From: Lantana camara
Taxonomy: Eukaryota; Streptophyta; Magnoliopsida; Lamiales; Verbenaceae
Direction: 5' to 3'
Assembly: GCA_037501455.1 (NCBI GenBank)
Contig: CM074855.1
Location: forward strand, 59,341,001-59,405,000
Length of the DNA stretch: 64,000 nucleotides
The notes below the pieces were generated by a model. That model saw only the letters and a list, made by a program, of their open reading frames with translations, made no database searches and was not told where the DNA came from. Both the position numbers and the translations under genes were made by a program. How positions within the stretch are numbered: the first letter of the stretch is position 1; every line of letters begins with the position of its first letter. Shown one piece after another: positions 11,520 to 23,116 of the stretch.

Positions 11520-13641
11520 TACGGGTTACAAAACTCAGGTTCTCGTGTCGTGTGGGTCAGTCTAGGTCGTTCGGCATAGGAACTATGTGATAACGTGTGC
11601 ATTGCATCGATCTTGAATATAAAATTGTCTTTCTTTTTAATTTTGGCGAATTACTTGTTGCATTTTATATGGGATCCGTGCCTTTCGGGTTGAATATGTG
11701 CCATATGCATGTACTAATCGCATGCATATATCCTTGAAATAAGTTATGAATTACAGGTTATAAAGATAATATCAAACCACGGCCAAGTTCCACGATAAAG
11801 ACGATCTATTGTAAGCTCTTGCTGAGGTATGGAGGATAGGAGAATATGGAGAGTTCGAGATGTTAGGCCTTCCTATATGGAGCTAGAGTTCAAGGGTTGG
11901 GAGCCGGAATGGGAGGTTTCACTTTAGGGATGCAAGGGTAGAGAAGCACTTGGTAAGATAAGAATTGATCGGGGAAAACATTTATGACTCCTAATATGGG
12001 TATATACGGCTCTCCTACATAAGATGCCATAATTGGGATCAATGAGATCGGTCAACCTAAAGAATAAAGTAAATGAACCTTGAAGGTATTTTGGTTCAGG
12101 GTTTGAACTATCGAAGAGGTATCGAGGACGAAGAGGAGTTAAGGTAAAATAAATCCAGGGGGAATTGGACACCAAGAGTTGTCAAAGAAGGGTTTCTAAG
12201 TAAATCTGGGAATTAGAAATCGAGATTGTGGAGGTGAAGATCGAGAAGAGTTTAAATTTAGGTGCTCTGGATTTCGATTAAGATAGAAAAGAGTAGGGAG
12301 GAGAGTAGAGAAAGGCAATTGACGGGGGAAACACAAATTTAGGGAAGGTGGTGATATTGAGGACGAGGATTGAATTCGTTTCCCAAATCCAGGTTAAATT
12401 GCTGAGTTGTGAGGTTGAATTGGGAAATATGGAGCAACAAATGGAAATGGTAAAGAAAGGCGAAGACTCTTTGGAAGGAAATCATGCGCTCAGGTATAAG
12501 CAATCGGAAAACAAGGTTAATTCGTCAATTTAAGTTCAAAAAGGATAAGCACGGGAGTCTTGATCATGGTGATGGCGAGAAGTAGGGTTCAGAATTACGT
12601 TAGGGTTCAATTTTGTAAGAGAATTTGGGTAATGTTGAAGAGTGATTCTCGGGGAAGAAATGCAGAGGACAATTCAGTGGATGTTGAAGAAATCAGGGAT
12701 CGTGATATTGCAATTCCAGACAGCAGAAGATACGAGTGATGCAAAGAGATTCGTGGAAAACTCGAAGACCGTGGGAAAGACATGGCAGGATTAGCAAGTC
12801 AAAGCAACCACTTGATTGGAGGAAGCGAGAAAAAGCTACCGAGCTAACAGCTTACTATATTGGTGACAGTTTCCAAAACATTCATGGCACGTGCATCATA
12901 TTTTGCATCAAATTATTATTTCCTTTGCTTATGTTTGTGCCGCATTCCTATTTGATTCTGTTGCCTTAACGTACTGCATATTTAATTGTTGCAAGTGTGC
13001 CACGTGCATCATCATTTTAACCCGACATGCATGCTAGTGTTTATTTGATAGGAAGTTCTTTCATCCCACTTATCAAGTATTTCTTCGATCGGGTCATATC
13101 TGAGTTAAGAAGAAAAGAAATAGTGGGACGGTACGTTACAAGTAAGGTGATGTCGGGAAATAGAGAACTTCAAGTAAGGGATAGGTTAATGGAAATGGGG
13201 ATTCATAAACAGAAGTGAGATTAGAAGTTGATTATGGGGTGTCTGGATCGGACAAGAATAGGAAAGGGGTTTCGGACATCAAGCGAAGTAGAAGGGAAGC
13301 TGAAAGGCAAAACGTTAGGGTTTTTCTTTGTATTAAAATCCTCTCTAATGGAAATTATTCTTCCAGAGTTCCGATAAAAGAAGAATTGATGGAGTTCAAC
13401 ACGTGGCAATAGAAATTTTAAGGGGGAGAGAACGACCAAGAAACAGATTGGAAGATTGAAGTGGTGCTCAAAGAAATATTTTCGTAGGAGTAACAGAATT
13501 GCAAACTAAGGAAGACCTGGAAGTTCTGATGGTGTGATCGGAAATAAATAAAAGAGCCTCAACAGTTAAACCGTCAAAGTGAGCGTTGAGTATTAAGTTA
13601 GTGTTGAAGGCCACCACGGGATATTGAGGAGAGGGTAATTT
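11520..13641 (+). other. Internal region of B, first part, no gene seen
   Basis: The first about 650 bp match the start of E's interior (63425-64000), including the acceptor-like CAG|GTTATAAAG at 11756/11757 followed by TAATATCAAACCACGGCC. Frames of 60-83 codons (such as 12348-12533) have no recognisable domain and are not conserved with E as frames. The part ends at the left AATTT duplication of F (13637-13641). Confidence 0.7.
13637..13641. other. Left target-site duplication of F
   Basis: AATTT here and at 34236-34240 flank element F exactly. Confidence 0.9.
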
Positions 13642-15222
13642 TGTAACACCCCAAACGGAGAAGTGCCACATCCCCCGTACTATGACCCAGACCCGGAAGA
13701 TGAAATGAAAGTCCATGCCGGAATCCGAATCAGAGCGAACGGGAGACCAACTCACACACTAGGCTAGGCGGATCTAACTTGACCAAAACTCAGAGTGTGG
13801 AAGCAATTAAAACCAACAACAATAGATAGCGGAAGCATTTAAAACAAGACATACAAAGCAGGTGACGGGTTCAACTAGCATAGATACCTAATCCCGAATA
13901 TCAACATAAAGTAATAATCATCAAGTGCCACAAGGGCCGAATGAGAGTGCCACGCAGGGCTACCGAATAGTAAAGTATAATCTCAAGTCTACAAGTCAAA
14001 GCATAAGTAAAGTGTATGAAAAGACAAATGCAAATAGAAAGACTAGACCGACGAAGTGCAACTCAAAGGACTCACTTCCGCCTAGCAAACGCCAACAATC
14101 CTGCAACTAAAAGTGTAAATGAGGGGTCAGTCAACTTGACCGAGTGAGGGGGCTAACGCACACCCACAATATATATATAAGGAGCATAGCACAGAATAAA
14201 AATGATGGACTCATGAACCGGGAGTAGGTGTTACATACCAAAACATTTTGAAAGAACCCAAATAAGATATAGATATAAGTTTGGAAATCATTTTCCAGAA
14301 AGACTCTATCCCGATTCATAATTCCATAACATAACATAATCAACTGCTCGGCGAGTACGAGCTTCCCACCTTTACTCCTCATAACATAAATCACAATCAA
14401 TCCAACCGCTACACCAATGATGGAGGGGATGTACAGTCCCCAAAACCATCTATAATAACACCGTCAAAAATAAACTCGATCTCAAGAGGGTAGCGAACCC
14501 ACAAGAGTCATCCCCGGATAAAACACCGAAGGCTCAAGATATCACGCCTCCCTCATCACCCTAAGGTCGCGCAATGATATCTCAAATGGAAACTAGCACA
14601 GTGGCTTATCCAACGGCCCTATGCCGTACCGGTCTCCACTCGTACCAGCTCCTGGATCTACATACAGAACAGTATAGAATAGAACAGATACCATATAACA
14701 TGGCTAACTCGCTACAGAATCATAACACCACTGAATTTTCCAAAATAGCTTACATATGCCTCAAAAACTGGTTTTTATATTTACACCCTTCCTACGTGAT
14801 GGAACTTTAAGCCTCATGACCTCCATCCACGCAGGACTCACACAAGATCATCAACATATCATATTCAGCACATACATATCTATAATAGAGTATACTCGCA
14901 TGCAAGGGTAGAAATCAACATGTAAAGGCCATAGGTCACGTAACTATACAAAATCCTAAACCTTACCTCGTGAAAGTAGAGTTTGAGAGTGTGAAGGGCC
15001 AAACACTCTAAACCTCGGGCCCACCGGCACCACCAAACTCTGTGACAAGACATACAGAAGCCCAGACTTAGACTCTATATGAACCAAACAAGACGCACGG
15101 CGTTGCTCAACATGATCGTGGTTATGCATAAGTGTTCATGTTGTGCTTGGATAAGGTGTCGTGGTCATTCAAGGCATATCAATGCTCAACAAGGTCATAT
15201 TTACAAGCAACCGACACGTAAT
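13642..15222 (-). repeat. 3' LTR of F, distal segment
   Basis: It starts TGTAACACCCC in window orientation and matches 30237-31818 closely. It contains the splice-like module (14101-15039), the helix arms (13763-13772, 14077-14086) and the conserved block (15070-15102). The 61-codon frame at 13925-14110 recurs in the other LTR only because the LTR is duplicated. The segment ends at the copia A insertion. Confidence 0.9.
15218..15222. other. Left target-site duplication of copia A
   Basis: GTAAT here and at 25392-25396 flank copia A. The unoccupied site is in F's other LTR at 31814-31818, with one GTAAT. Confidence 0.95.
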
Positions 15223-17190
15223 TGTTGGAAAACACGAATCAGAAAGCAGCGGAATTTAAAAAATTTTCCCAACAAAAAGACCTTGAACTCGCAATCGTGT
15301 AACCAAATTGGTAAAGATAGAAAACTTACTTTTCTTTTGTTCTTTCTTGAAGCGTTTCAAGCCACCCAAGAACGCTCTTCTCGCGGCTTAATCCCCTCTC
15401 CTTGGTAAAGCTCGAATCTTCAAACTTCTAACTTGAAGTCTCTAGAGATAGTCCACCAACTTGATCACAATCTAACTAGTAAGGATATTAGTTCTCTAGT
15501 TAGTGTTTAGGCTTAACCTAGGGTTTAATTTAATCTTGGAGAAGGGAAGGTGTTCAACACATGAACCAAGAATTGTCTATTAGCTCCATAAGGAGCTCGA
15601 GCACCCCTATTTATAGGGAGGGGGTGCCGAAATTCCTAGTACTTTATGGGCTAGGATTTTGGTCCCTCTCTCCTATTACTTGATCATCAAGTATTTTCCA
15701 ACTTTGACTTTGAATTCTAATTCAAGTCAACTTTTAAGAGAGCTAAAAATATCCAAACTATTTTTGGATAATTTTATACTTTATTCATTATAAAATAAAT
15801 AACTTATTTTTATCTAATTAATTAATTCGTAATTAATTACCTAGATTATTTTCTCCAAAATTAGACTTTCTTTTTAATTCAAAATTAAACCAAAGTCTAT
15901 TAAAAAATTAACTAATTAATTATTTAATATATATATAATATATATATATACACACGTGAGTGACACGTGTCACTGTGACACGTGTGTGACACGTGTCAGA
16001 CACGTGTCACTCACGTGAGCCACACGTGTGACTTCACACGTGTGGAACCCTCTTGGCCCGATTAACTCGTTTAATCATTTTCAAGCCTCAACTCATGTAA
16101 CCAAGTTGTTGTGTGTGACCCTCTAGGTTCTCAATTCAATTAGCAGTGACCCTAATTAATTAATTCACTAATTAATTAATCAGTCCACAGATTAAACGAC
16201 CATAGTCTAGCAACAGGTGTTTAACCCCTAGCTGAATTGGAATGTTCGGATTCGACAGAACCTTTAAGTCATTGATTCATGTGAGATACAATCCTCCTAC
16301 TTACTATCTCTCAACCAAGATCTAGGGCAAGGGAATAATCAGAACCCTAATAATCCGGTCTTAAAGCTAAGTGCATTTCATATCCATTTGATCTCAATCC
16401 AAGAAACCCTTTTCTTGATGTCTTGATCTACTGCCTTGGCCAAGGACTCCATATGGCATATGAATGACTTACACAATAAGAGATCACCTTGCAAATGCAA
16501 GTGTAGGTCCTTTCTTGATTCTCATTCACTTTCATGAGTCACTTGTGCAGCCCCAGCATAAGCCTTGAATCAGTTGTCTAAGGCGACACCCTTTAAAACT
16601 TATACCTAAGACTACAGAGTTAACTCATAAAGTGACAAGGAACCTCAAGTCTAAGGATCAATTAATCACATCAATGACTCGTGAGATATTTCCTAATCTG
16701 GAAGTTTCCATTTCCTGAAATAGAAACTTCCTTTCCCATTTAGGAATGTTCTCACACGGGGCACCTCAGTGAACTTACTTATTAAAGTAAGCACCCTCAT
16801 GTATCACGCATGTATCAACTATACACTTTGCACCTCCATGAAACAAGGTGGTCCTTCTTAAGGGCGTGATCCCACAAGCAAGCCTTAGAGGAGTCAGGTT
16901 GACACTCCCACTGTCTGTAGGACTCATCGGCTTGGAGTATTATACTAATCATGACTTATGTGATATAGGGCTTGTTTCATGAACCATTTCACCTAAATGG
17001 TAGAGTCCTAAAGTCATCAGGATTAGGGGAGTTCTCATACATGCACAACTAAAGTAAACGCATACCAAACAAGAGCATATAAAGAAGTGTTGCCTCAATT
17101 CGTTATTTCATTCAAAGATTGTCTGTGATTACAATAAGGAAAAGCACAAAGCGGATATACAATCGGCTTTCTAGGGCACTATTCCTAACA
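15223..17190 (-). repeat. 3' LTR of copia A
   Basis: It has TGTTGG and CCTAACA termini in window orientation. It carries eight CACGTG cores at 15953-16042, a TA-rich tract beside them, and a TATAAATAG-type box in antisense at about 15608-15618. Confidence 0.95.
15953..16042. promoter_or_regulatory. G-box array, eight CACGTG cores (A 3' LTR)
   Basis: Cores start at 15953, 15964, 15979, 15990, 16001, 16012, 16023 and 16037. Most lie in the palindrome ACACGTGT or GACACGTGTC. Two more cores than in the 5' LTR indicate unit expansion after or during insertion. Confidence 0.75.
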
Positions 17191-17203
17191 ATCTCCCACT
17201 TGC
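17191..17203 (-). other. Polypurine tract of copia A
   Basis: The minus strand reads GGCAAGTGGGAGAT directly before the 3' LTR. This is the expected primer site for plus-strand synthesis. Confidence 0.85.
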
Positions 17204-17218
17204 CCGTCAAAGCCATTC

Positions 17219-20200
17219 TCAAGCTACTCTAAGTCCCATCTTCTGAAGATGACCTTGGAAAGCTTCTCGACTAAGGGGTTTAGTAAGTGGATCTGCCACG
17301 TTCTCTGCTGATGTGACCCTCTCAATTAGCACATCTCCTCTTTTGATAATATCACGGATTAGGTGATACTTCCTCATAATGTGCTTGGTCCGTTGGTGAG
17401 ATCTTGGTTCTCTTGCTTGAGCAACCGCCCCAGTGTTGTCCCAAAACACAGTAATGGGGTCTTTCATGCTAGGAACAACATTCAACTCTTGAATGAAGTT
17501 TCTAATCCAAACACCTTCCTTTGCTGCATCATTTGCAGCTAAGTATTCGGCCTCAGTGGTCGAATCTGCAGTGGTTGTTTGCTTGGAACTCTTCCAACTC
17601 ACTGCTCCGCCGTTTAGGCAGAAAATGTATCCTGACATTGACTTAAAATCATCTAAGTCAGATGCAAAGCTTGCATCGCAGTATCCTTCGACATTAAGAT
17701 CTTTCTGACCTCCGTAAACTAAGAATAAATCTTTAGTACTTTTCAAGTACTTAAGAATATTCTTCACGGCAGCCCAGTGACCATCTCCAGGGTCAGATTG
17801 GAAACGACTCGTTACACTAAGTGCATAAGCCACATCCGGTCGAGTACATAACATTGCATACATTATGCTACCTATTGCTGATGCATAAGGTGTATGAGTC
17901 ATTCTTTCCTTCTCAAGGTTAGTCTTAGGACACATCTTCTTTGAAAGACATGTTCCTACACTCATAGGAAGGTTCTTAACCTTTGCTGACTCCATATTGA
18001 ATCTCTTCAATACTTTGTCAATGTACATCGATTGTGATAGTCCTATTAACCTTCTAGAACTATCTCTATAGATTTTAATTTCAAGGATATAGGACGCATC
18101 ACCAAGATCTTTCATCTCGAATTGGTTCGATAACCATAACTTAGTCACTTTTATGTCATCCTTCGAATTCCCAATAAGAAGGATGTCATCAACATAAAGT
18201 ACTAAGAATTGCACTGAGGTCTCCAATTCCTTTCTATACACACATGATTCATTCGAAATTTGGATGAATCCAAACGCTTTGACCGATTCATCAAATCGAA
18301 TGTTCCAATTCCTAGAAGCCTGTTTCAATCCATAGATTGATCTTTGGAGTTTGCAAACCTTTTGCTCACTCGCACTGAATTTGAAACCTATGGGTTGCTC
18401 CATATAAATGTCTTTGTCAATGTCACCATTGAGAAAGGCAGTTTTCACATCCATTTGCCGTATCTCATAGTCATAATATGCAGCAATGGCAAGCATGATC
18501 CGAATAGACTTTTGCATTGCAACTGGTGAAAAGGTTTCATCAAAATCCACGCCGGGTCTCTGAGTGAATCCTTTTGCAACCAGTCTTGCTTTGTAGGCTG
18601 CAATGCTTCCATCAACTCCAAGATTTCTCTTAAAGATCCATTTGCAACCTATGGGTTTGACCCCATCAGGCAAATCTACCAAGGTCCAAACTTGGTTGGA
18701 GTTCATGGAATCCATTTCGGATTTCATGGCTTCTATCCACTGTTCAGAGTCAGAATCTGAAAGTGCCTCCTCATATGTTAAAGGATCATTATCCTTTTGA
18801 GAGATTTCATGGAAGAATCCATACCATCTCTCCGGCTGTCTAGGAGTGCGTTCAGAACGCCTTAGAGGAGGATTTACATGTGTATCGAAATTCGTGATTG
18901 GTTGTAGTTGATCAGAGTGGGACGTTTCTTCAGTGGGTGACGTGGGGTCATTTTGTACTTCTTCTAATTCTATGATCTTGCCTTTCTTTTCTTTAAGGAA
19001 CGGTTCCTCAAGAAAAGTGGCATTTCTGGAAACAAACACCTTTTGCTCAGATTGATCATAGAAATAGTATCCTATGGATTCCTTAGGATAACCTACAAAG
19101 TAGCATAAGTTAGAACGAGATTCTAACTTATCTCCCACTATTCTCTTCACGTAAGCAGGACAACCCCAAATTCTTAAGTAAGAATAACTAGGGATTTTAC
19201 CATGCCACATTTCAAAGGGCGTTTTGGGGACTGACTTAGAGGGAACTAGATTCAAAATCTTTGCTGCACTTTCTAGGGCATAACCCCAGAAAGAAGGTGG
19301 TAAGTCAGTGAAACTCATCATGGAACGAACCATATCAAGTAGGGTTTGATTCCTTCTCTCAGAAACTCCATTAAGCTGAGGAGTCCCCGGAGGAGTCCAC
19401 TGAGAGATAATCCCATTATCTTTGAGATGATTAAGGAATTCTTCACTAAGATATTCGCCTCCTCGATCAGATCGAAGTGCTTTGATCTTGTGACCAGTTT
19501 GGTTCTCAACCTCCTTTCGAAATTCTAAGAATTTCACAAAAGCTTCAGATTTATACTTCATTAAGTATACATAACCATACCGACTAAAGTCATCAGTAAA
19601 GGTTATGAAGTACTGATGATTGTTTCTAGTGCTTACACTAAGCGGTCCACAAACATCAGTATGGATCAAATCTAAAACCTCAGTGGCACGTTCCACAGTT
19701 CCTTTAAAAGGAACTTTGGACATCTTTCCTTTGGGACAGGATTCGCAAGAGGTCAACTCTTTGAGATCATTTTCAGAGAATGATCCTAAAGTGTTTATCT
19801 TGCTAATTCTGTTCTTGGAAATGTGTCCTAATCTAGCGTGCCATAAGGGAGTTGAAACTTTGTCATCTCTCTTACGTTTTGTTTCTCGTTGTATATTCAT
19901 AATATTGATATTTTGAGTTAGGTAAAGTCCATTACTTAGAGTACCGATATGAACGGAAGAGTTGTTCCGTTTGATAAAATATTTACCATTCTTAATATAA
20001 GTTTCATAACCTTCACAATCTAATATTGGAACTGAAATTATATTACGAATAATGCTCGGTACATAAAGCACTTTATTTAATACTAACTCAAAACTACCTA
20101 AATCTAATCTAATTGTGCCTAAAGCTCGAGCTTCAACGTTTGAGCCATCGCCGATCTTCAAGACACATTCTCCTTCTTTGAGTTGTTGGACTTCACTTAG

Positions 20201-21127
20201 CATCTGTACATCATTACAGATATGAGTTCCACAACCGGTATCAAGTACCCAAGAACTAGAATTAATAGAAAGATTTACTTCAACGAGAAAGATACCTTTC
20301 TTTAGAGTAGCCTTGTACTCTGGGCAGTTTCTCCTCCAATGTCCCGCTTTGCCACAATGGAAGCAAACATCCTCTTTCTGATCACGCTTCTTCTTTTGGG
20401 CCTTCCCCTTCGAAATGCCACCAGTGGGCCTAAGGGGTTTCTTCTTCTTCTTTTGGGCTTTCTTGCCCTTACCTTTAGAAGGCCCAGAAGAGGAAGATGG
20501 AGCATTCACCATCAAAACCTTATTGTCCTTCTTGATCGTGCTTTCAGCAGTCACAAGATGACTAATCAGCTCAGCTACAGTAGCACCAGCATGATTCATG
20601 TTGAAGTTAAGGACAAATGGGTTGAATGATGGTGGGAGCGAAGCTAGCAACAAATCCACTGAAAGCTCATCTTTCAGTGGCATGTCCATGGAAGCAAGTT
20701 TCTCAGTAAGGGTAAGAAACTTAAGTCCATATTCATGGACACTTGAACCTTCCCTCATTCTCAAGTGGAACAATTCCTTTGATGTGTTATACCTTGTAAC
20801 ACGTTCATGAGGGCGGCAAAGTTGCTCTAAGTGGTCGTAAATCTCCCAAGCAAATTCCATGGCCTCATGTTGCCTTTGCAAGTCCGGAGACATGTTAGCC
20901 AACATAAGGCAACGGGCTTGGAGATTATCATCCTTCCACTTCTGAATCGCGTCCCGCTCAGCCCGAGTGGGAGCCTCCCCTTCAGGACTAGGCTCCCCTT
21001 CGAAGAGAACATAAGTTCTCTTCTCAGAATCTAAAATGATTTTTAGATTCCTCAGCCAATCAGAATAGTTGGGACCAGTCAACTTGTTTGACTCGAGGAT
21101 CGATACAAGAGGGTTTTTGGTTGCCAT
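17219..21127 (-). CDS. gag-pol: copia gag-pol polyprotein (element A)
   Basis: A single 1302-residue frame encodes the capsid-like Gag plus the enzymes for reverse transcription and integration. Gag covers about residues 1-270 and ends in a CCHC zinc knuckle (CFHCGKAGHWRRNC, 255-268) after a lysine-rich stretch. The protease motif is LDTGCG (295-300). Integrase has the HHCC finger (H430, H435, C461, C464) and D491, D554, E590, a DD35E spacing. RT spans about 812-1060 with YVDD at 978-981. RNase H has D1151, E1194 and D1230. The order PR-INT-RT-RH defines Ty1/copia. Compared with the copy at 48463-52383 it differs at usually conserved places: R890 for W, E1016 for G, W1229 for C. It may therefore be open but impaired. 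The start is the first ATG, shared by both copies. Confidence 0.97.
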   Translation of the reverse strand: MATKNPLVSILESNKLTGPNYSDWLRNLKIILDSEKRTYVLFEGEPSPEGEAPTRAERDAIQKWKDDNLQARCLMLANMSPDLQRQHEAMEFAWEIYDHLEQLCRPHERVTRYNTSKELFHLRMREGSSVHEYGLKFLTLTEKLASMDMPLKDELSVDLLLASLPPSFNPFVLNFNMNHAGATVAELISHLVTAESTIKKDNKVLMVNAPSSSSGPSKGKGKKAQKKKKKPLRPTGGISKGKAQKKKRDQKEDVCFHCGKAGHWRRNCPEYKATLKKGIFLVEVNLSINSSSWVLDTGCGTHICNDVQMLSEVQQLKEGECVLKIGDGSNVEARALGTIRLDLGSFELVLNKVLYVPSIIRNIISVPILDCEGYETYIKNGKYFIKRNNSSVHIGTLSNGLYLTQNINIMNIQRETKRKRDDKVSTPLWHARLGHISKNRISKINTLGSFSENDLKELTSCESCPKGKMSKVPFKGTVERATEVLDLIHTDVCGPLSVSTRNNHQYFITFTDDFSRYGYVYLMKYKSEAFVKFLEFRKEVENQTGHKIKALRSDRGGEYLSEEFLNHLKDNGIISQWTPPGTPQLNGVSERRNQTLLDMVRSMMSFTDLPPSFWGYALESAAKILNLVPSKSVPKTPFEMWHGKIPSYSYLRIWGCPAYVKRIVGDKLESRSNLCYFVGYPKESIGYYFYDQSEQKVFVSRNATFLEEPFLKEKKGKIIELEEVQNDPTSPTEETSHSDQLQPITNFDTHVNPPLRRSERTPRQPERWYGFFHEISQKDNDPLTYEEALSDSDSEQWIEAMKSEMDSMNSNQVWTLVDLPDGVKPIGCKWIFKRNLGVDGSIAAYKARLVAKGFTQRPGVDFDETFSPVAMQKSIRIMLAIAAYYDYEIRQMDVKTAFLNGDIDKDIYMEQPIGFKFSASEQKVCKLQRSIYGLKQASRNWNIRFDESVKAFGFIQISNESCVYRKELETSVQFLVLYVDDILLIGNSKDDIKVTKLWLSNQFEMKDLGDASYILEIKIYRDSSRRLIGLSQSMYIDKVLKRFNMESAKVKNLPMSVGTCLSKKMCPKTNLEKERMTHTPYASAIGSIMYAMLCTRPDVAYALSVTSRFQSDPGDGHWAAVKNILKYLKSTKDLFLVYGGQKDLNVEGYCDASFASDLDDFKSMSGYIFCLNGGAVSWKSSKQTTTADSTTEAEYLAANDAAKEGVWIRNFIQELNVVPSMKDPITVFWDNTGAVAQAREPRSHQRTKHIMRKYHLIRDIIKRGDVLIERVTSAENVADPLTKPLSREAFQGHLQKMGLRVA

Positions 21128-21333
21128 TTCAAAACACGTAGAGAATCACAGAATCTATGACCTAAATGGTAAAACAGAGAACTAGTGAGCATGCTGAATT
21201 ATATCGATATACAAAAGATAAGGTCTTTGATCTAATGTAGCTCCCACTGTTTTTCAAAGATCTAGAATTCCCAAAGATCTAAGAGGAACACGTTTCCCAA
21301 TGGGTACTAAGATCCTAGGCATTTTACCTCGAA

Positions 21334-21653
21334 CCCACGACTCGCGGACATTCTAAGTAAGAACCCTAGGTAGGTATAACTTACCAATTCTAACACCTTT
21401 AGAACTCTTAGTAATTGTTTTTGCATCACCTATCTTTCAATATGGACCCACGACTCGTGCGACATCCATATTTACTTAGGCGTTAAGCTAGACCCATCAA
21501 TCATAAGATCATGACCAAAACTTAGTTCGAACGACCCATGACTCGCGGACATCGCCCTTGCTAAAATTGACCACGAAATATTGATCATTTAAAATGATTA
21601 ATTTGGTAACTAAGAACTAATAAGCTCCACTAGCTATCCCACGACTCGCGGAC
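21334..21653 (-). repeat. Four dispersed copies of the 16-nt leader motif (A)
   Basis: In window orientation CCCACGACTCGCGGAC occurs at 21334-21349, 21535-21550 (one mismatch) and 21638-21653. The variant CCCACGACTCGTGCGAC is at 21447-21463. The order matches A0 and C. Confidence 0.9.
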
Positions 21654-22973
21654 AATAACTAGCTTTACTTACTAAACTTAAAACCTATTGATGGAATGCT
21701 AGGAATTTAATTCAAAATTTGCATCTCGAATTAAACACCTATTTGTTCGAAATTAGCTTAATATTTAATGGGAATTTTCGAATCAACCGGAGAGTTGTCC
21801 GGTTCGACCTCACCAACATATATGTTATCCAATTTTATTAGTCTTGATTAATGCAAGTACACTTAAATGCATATCAAACAAGCACATAAACAGATAACAT
21901 GTCCTAGCATGATACTAACATGTAATGATCATGGGTTCTACCTATCTTATGCGTGATATGTGGGAGCCACTCCACAATCACAAGTTCTAACATACATGCC
22001 ACATAAACAGTTTAAATCATATAAGGGAAAGCGGTAACAAAATACGAGCCCTATCTCTATTACATTTAACAATTGAGATTCCCCTCCCTAACATTTTGAG
22101 GGGTCTTCACTTATGGCCTCCTTGTTACTTGAATGTGGTCCATCTTACTCCATGGGTGCATTGTCTCCAAAATGAAAATAAAACCTCACCACCTATCTCT
22201 ACTCTCAAATTACAATAAAAAGAAAAAGACATAAAGTAATAAGGCTCAATCTTCATATTGGCCTTAGACAATTACACGGGGCATACCCCGGCCTCAAAAA
22301 CAGTAATATGGAAAGCCACATTATAAATCACATAACAGTACGCACATAAGTGAGGCTCCAACCTCAATTGAAAAAACGCAACTATAGGGCTCCAACCCCA
22401 ATTTAAACCATCCATGTGCATAAATTAAAACCATACATAGATCTAAACCCATGATCACCTAACATGCTTTTGCGAGAATTTAAATTTAACCAATAAATTA
22501 AAATTCTCGTTTCAAGTCCTAATGACTTAAAACACGACTTAGATGCAATTCTTGTTCAAGAGCCTTTTCAATAAAACCCGAAAAACAACAAACCAATAAA
22601 ATTCCAATTAATTTCCAAAATTAACAATTTTATTCTTTCATTATTTTCAAAAAATAAAATTCATAATTTTCCCAAAATTCAAATCGCTTTAATTTCTCAA
22701 AAATCCCAATTTAATCAAAATTTTAAAATAATTTTATTTTAGCAAAACTGATTTTAAAAGATAAAATTAAGATAAAATTAAATCGGGATTTTTCGGACCG
22801 AAAACATGAAACACGAAAACACGAAATTAGGCCCGAAAGCCTCCGCCCAAAGGAGGGCACTGCCGCACGGCATCAGGCGCGCGCGCACGCAAGCTGCGCA
22901 CACAGCGTGCGGAAACTGCCGCCCGCGTGCGCCCGCTGGGCGCGCGATTCGTGCGCTTGTCGCGCGCAGCAGT

Positions 22974-23116
22974 GCCCGCCCGATGGCGGGCGATCTCGGC
23001 CTGGGCGTCCCGCTCGGTTGCGGGATGGTGCGGGCGGCTGTCCCGCGCGGTTGCGGGACAGGCGAGCGGTCGCGCCTAGGCGAGGGCGAAAGGGCCTCCC
23101 GCGCGGTTGCGGGAGG
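22974..23116 (-). other. GC-rich hairpin cluster in leader of copia A
   Basis: Four inverted repeats: GCCCGCC-CGAT-GGCGGGC (22974-22991), TCCCGC-TCGGTT-GCGGGA (23008-23025), TGTCCCGC-GCGGTT-GCGGGACA (23039-23060) and CCTCCCGC-GCGGTT-GCGGGAGG (23095-23116). The last three share a stem core and hexaloop but change their outer pairs together. Confidence 0.7.

Noticed and set aside
13925..14110. 61-codon frame identical at 30520-30705
   Set aside because: Both copies lie in the two LTRs of F, so identity reflects LTR duplication and not protein selection. The frame overlaps the antisense side of the splice-like module.
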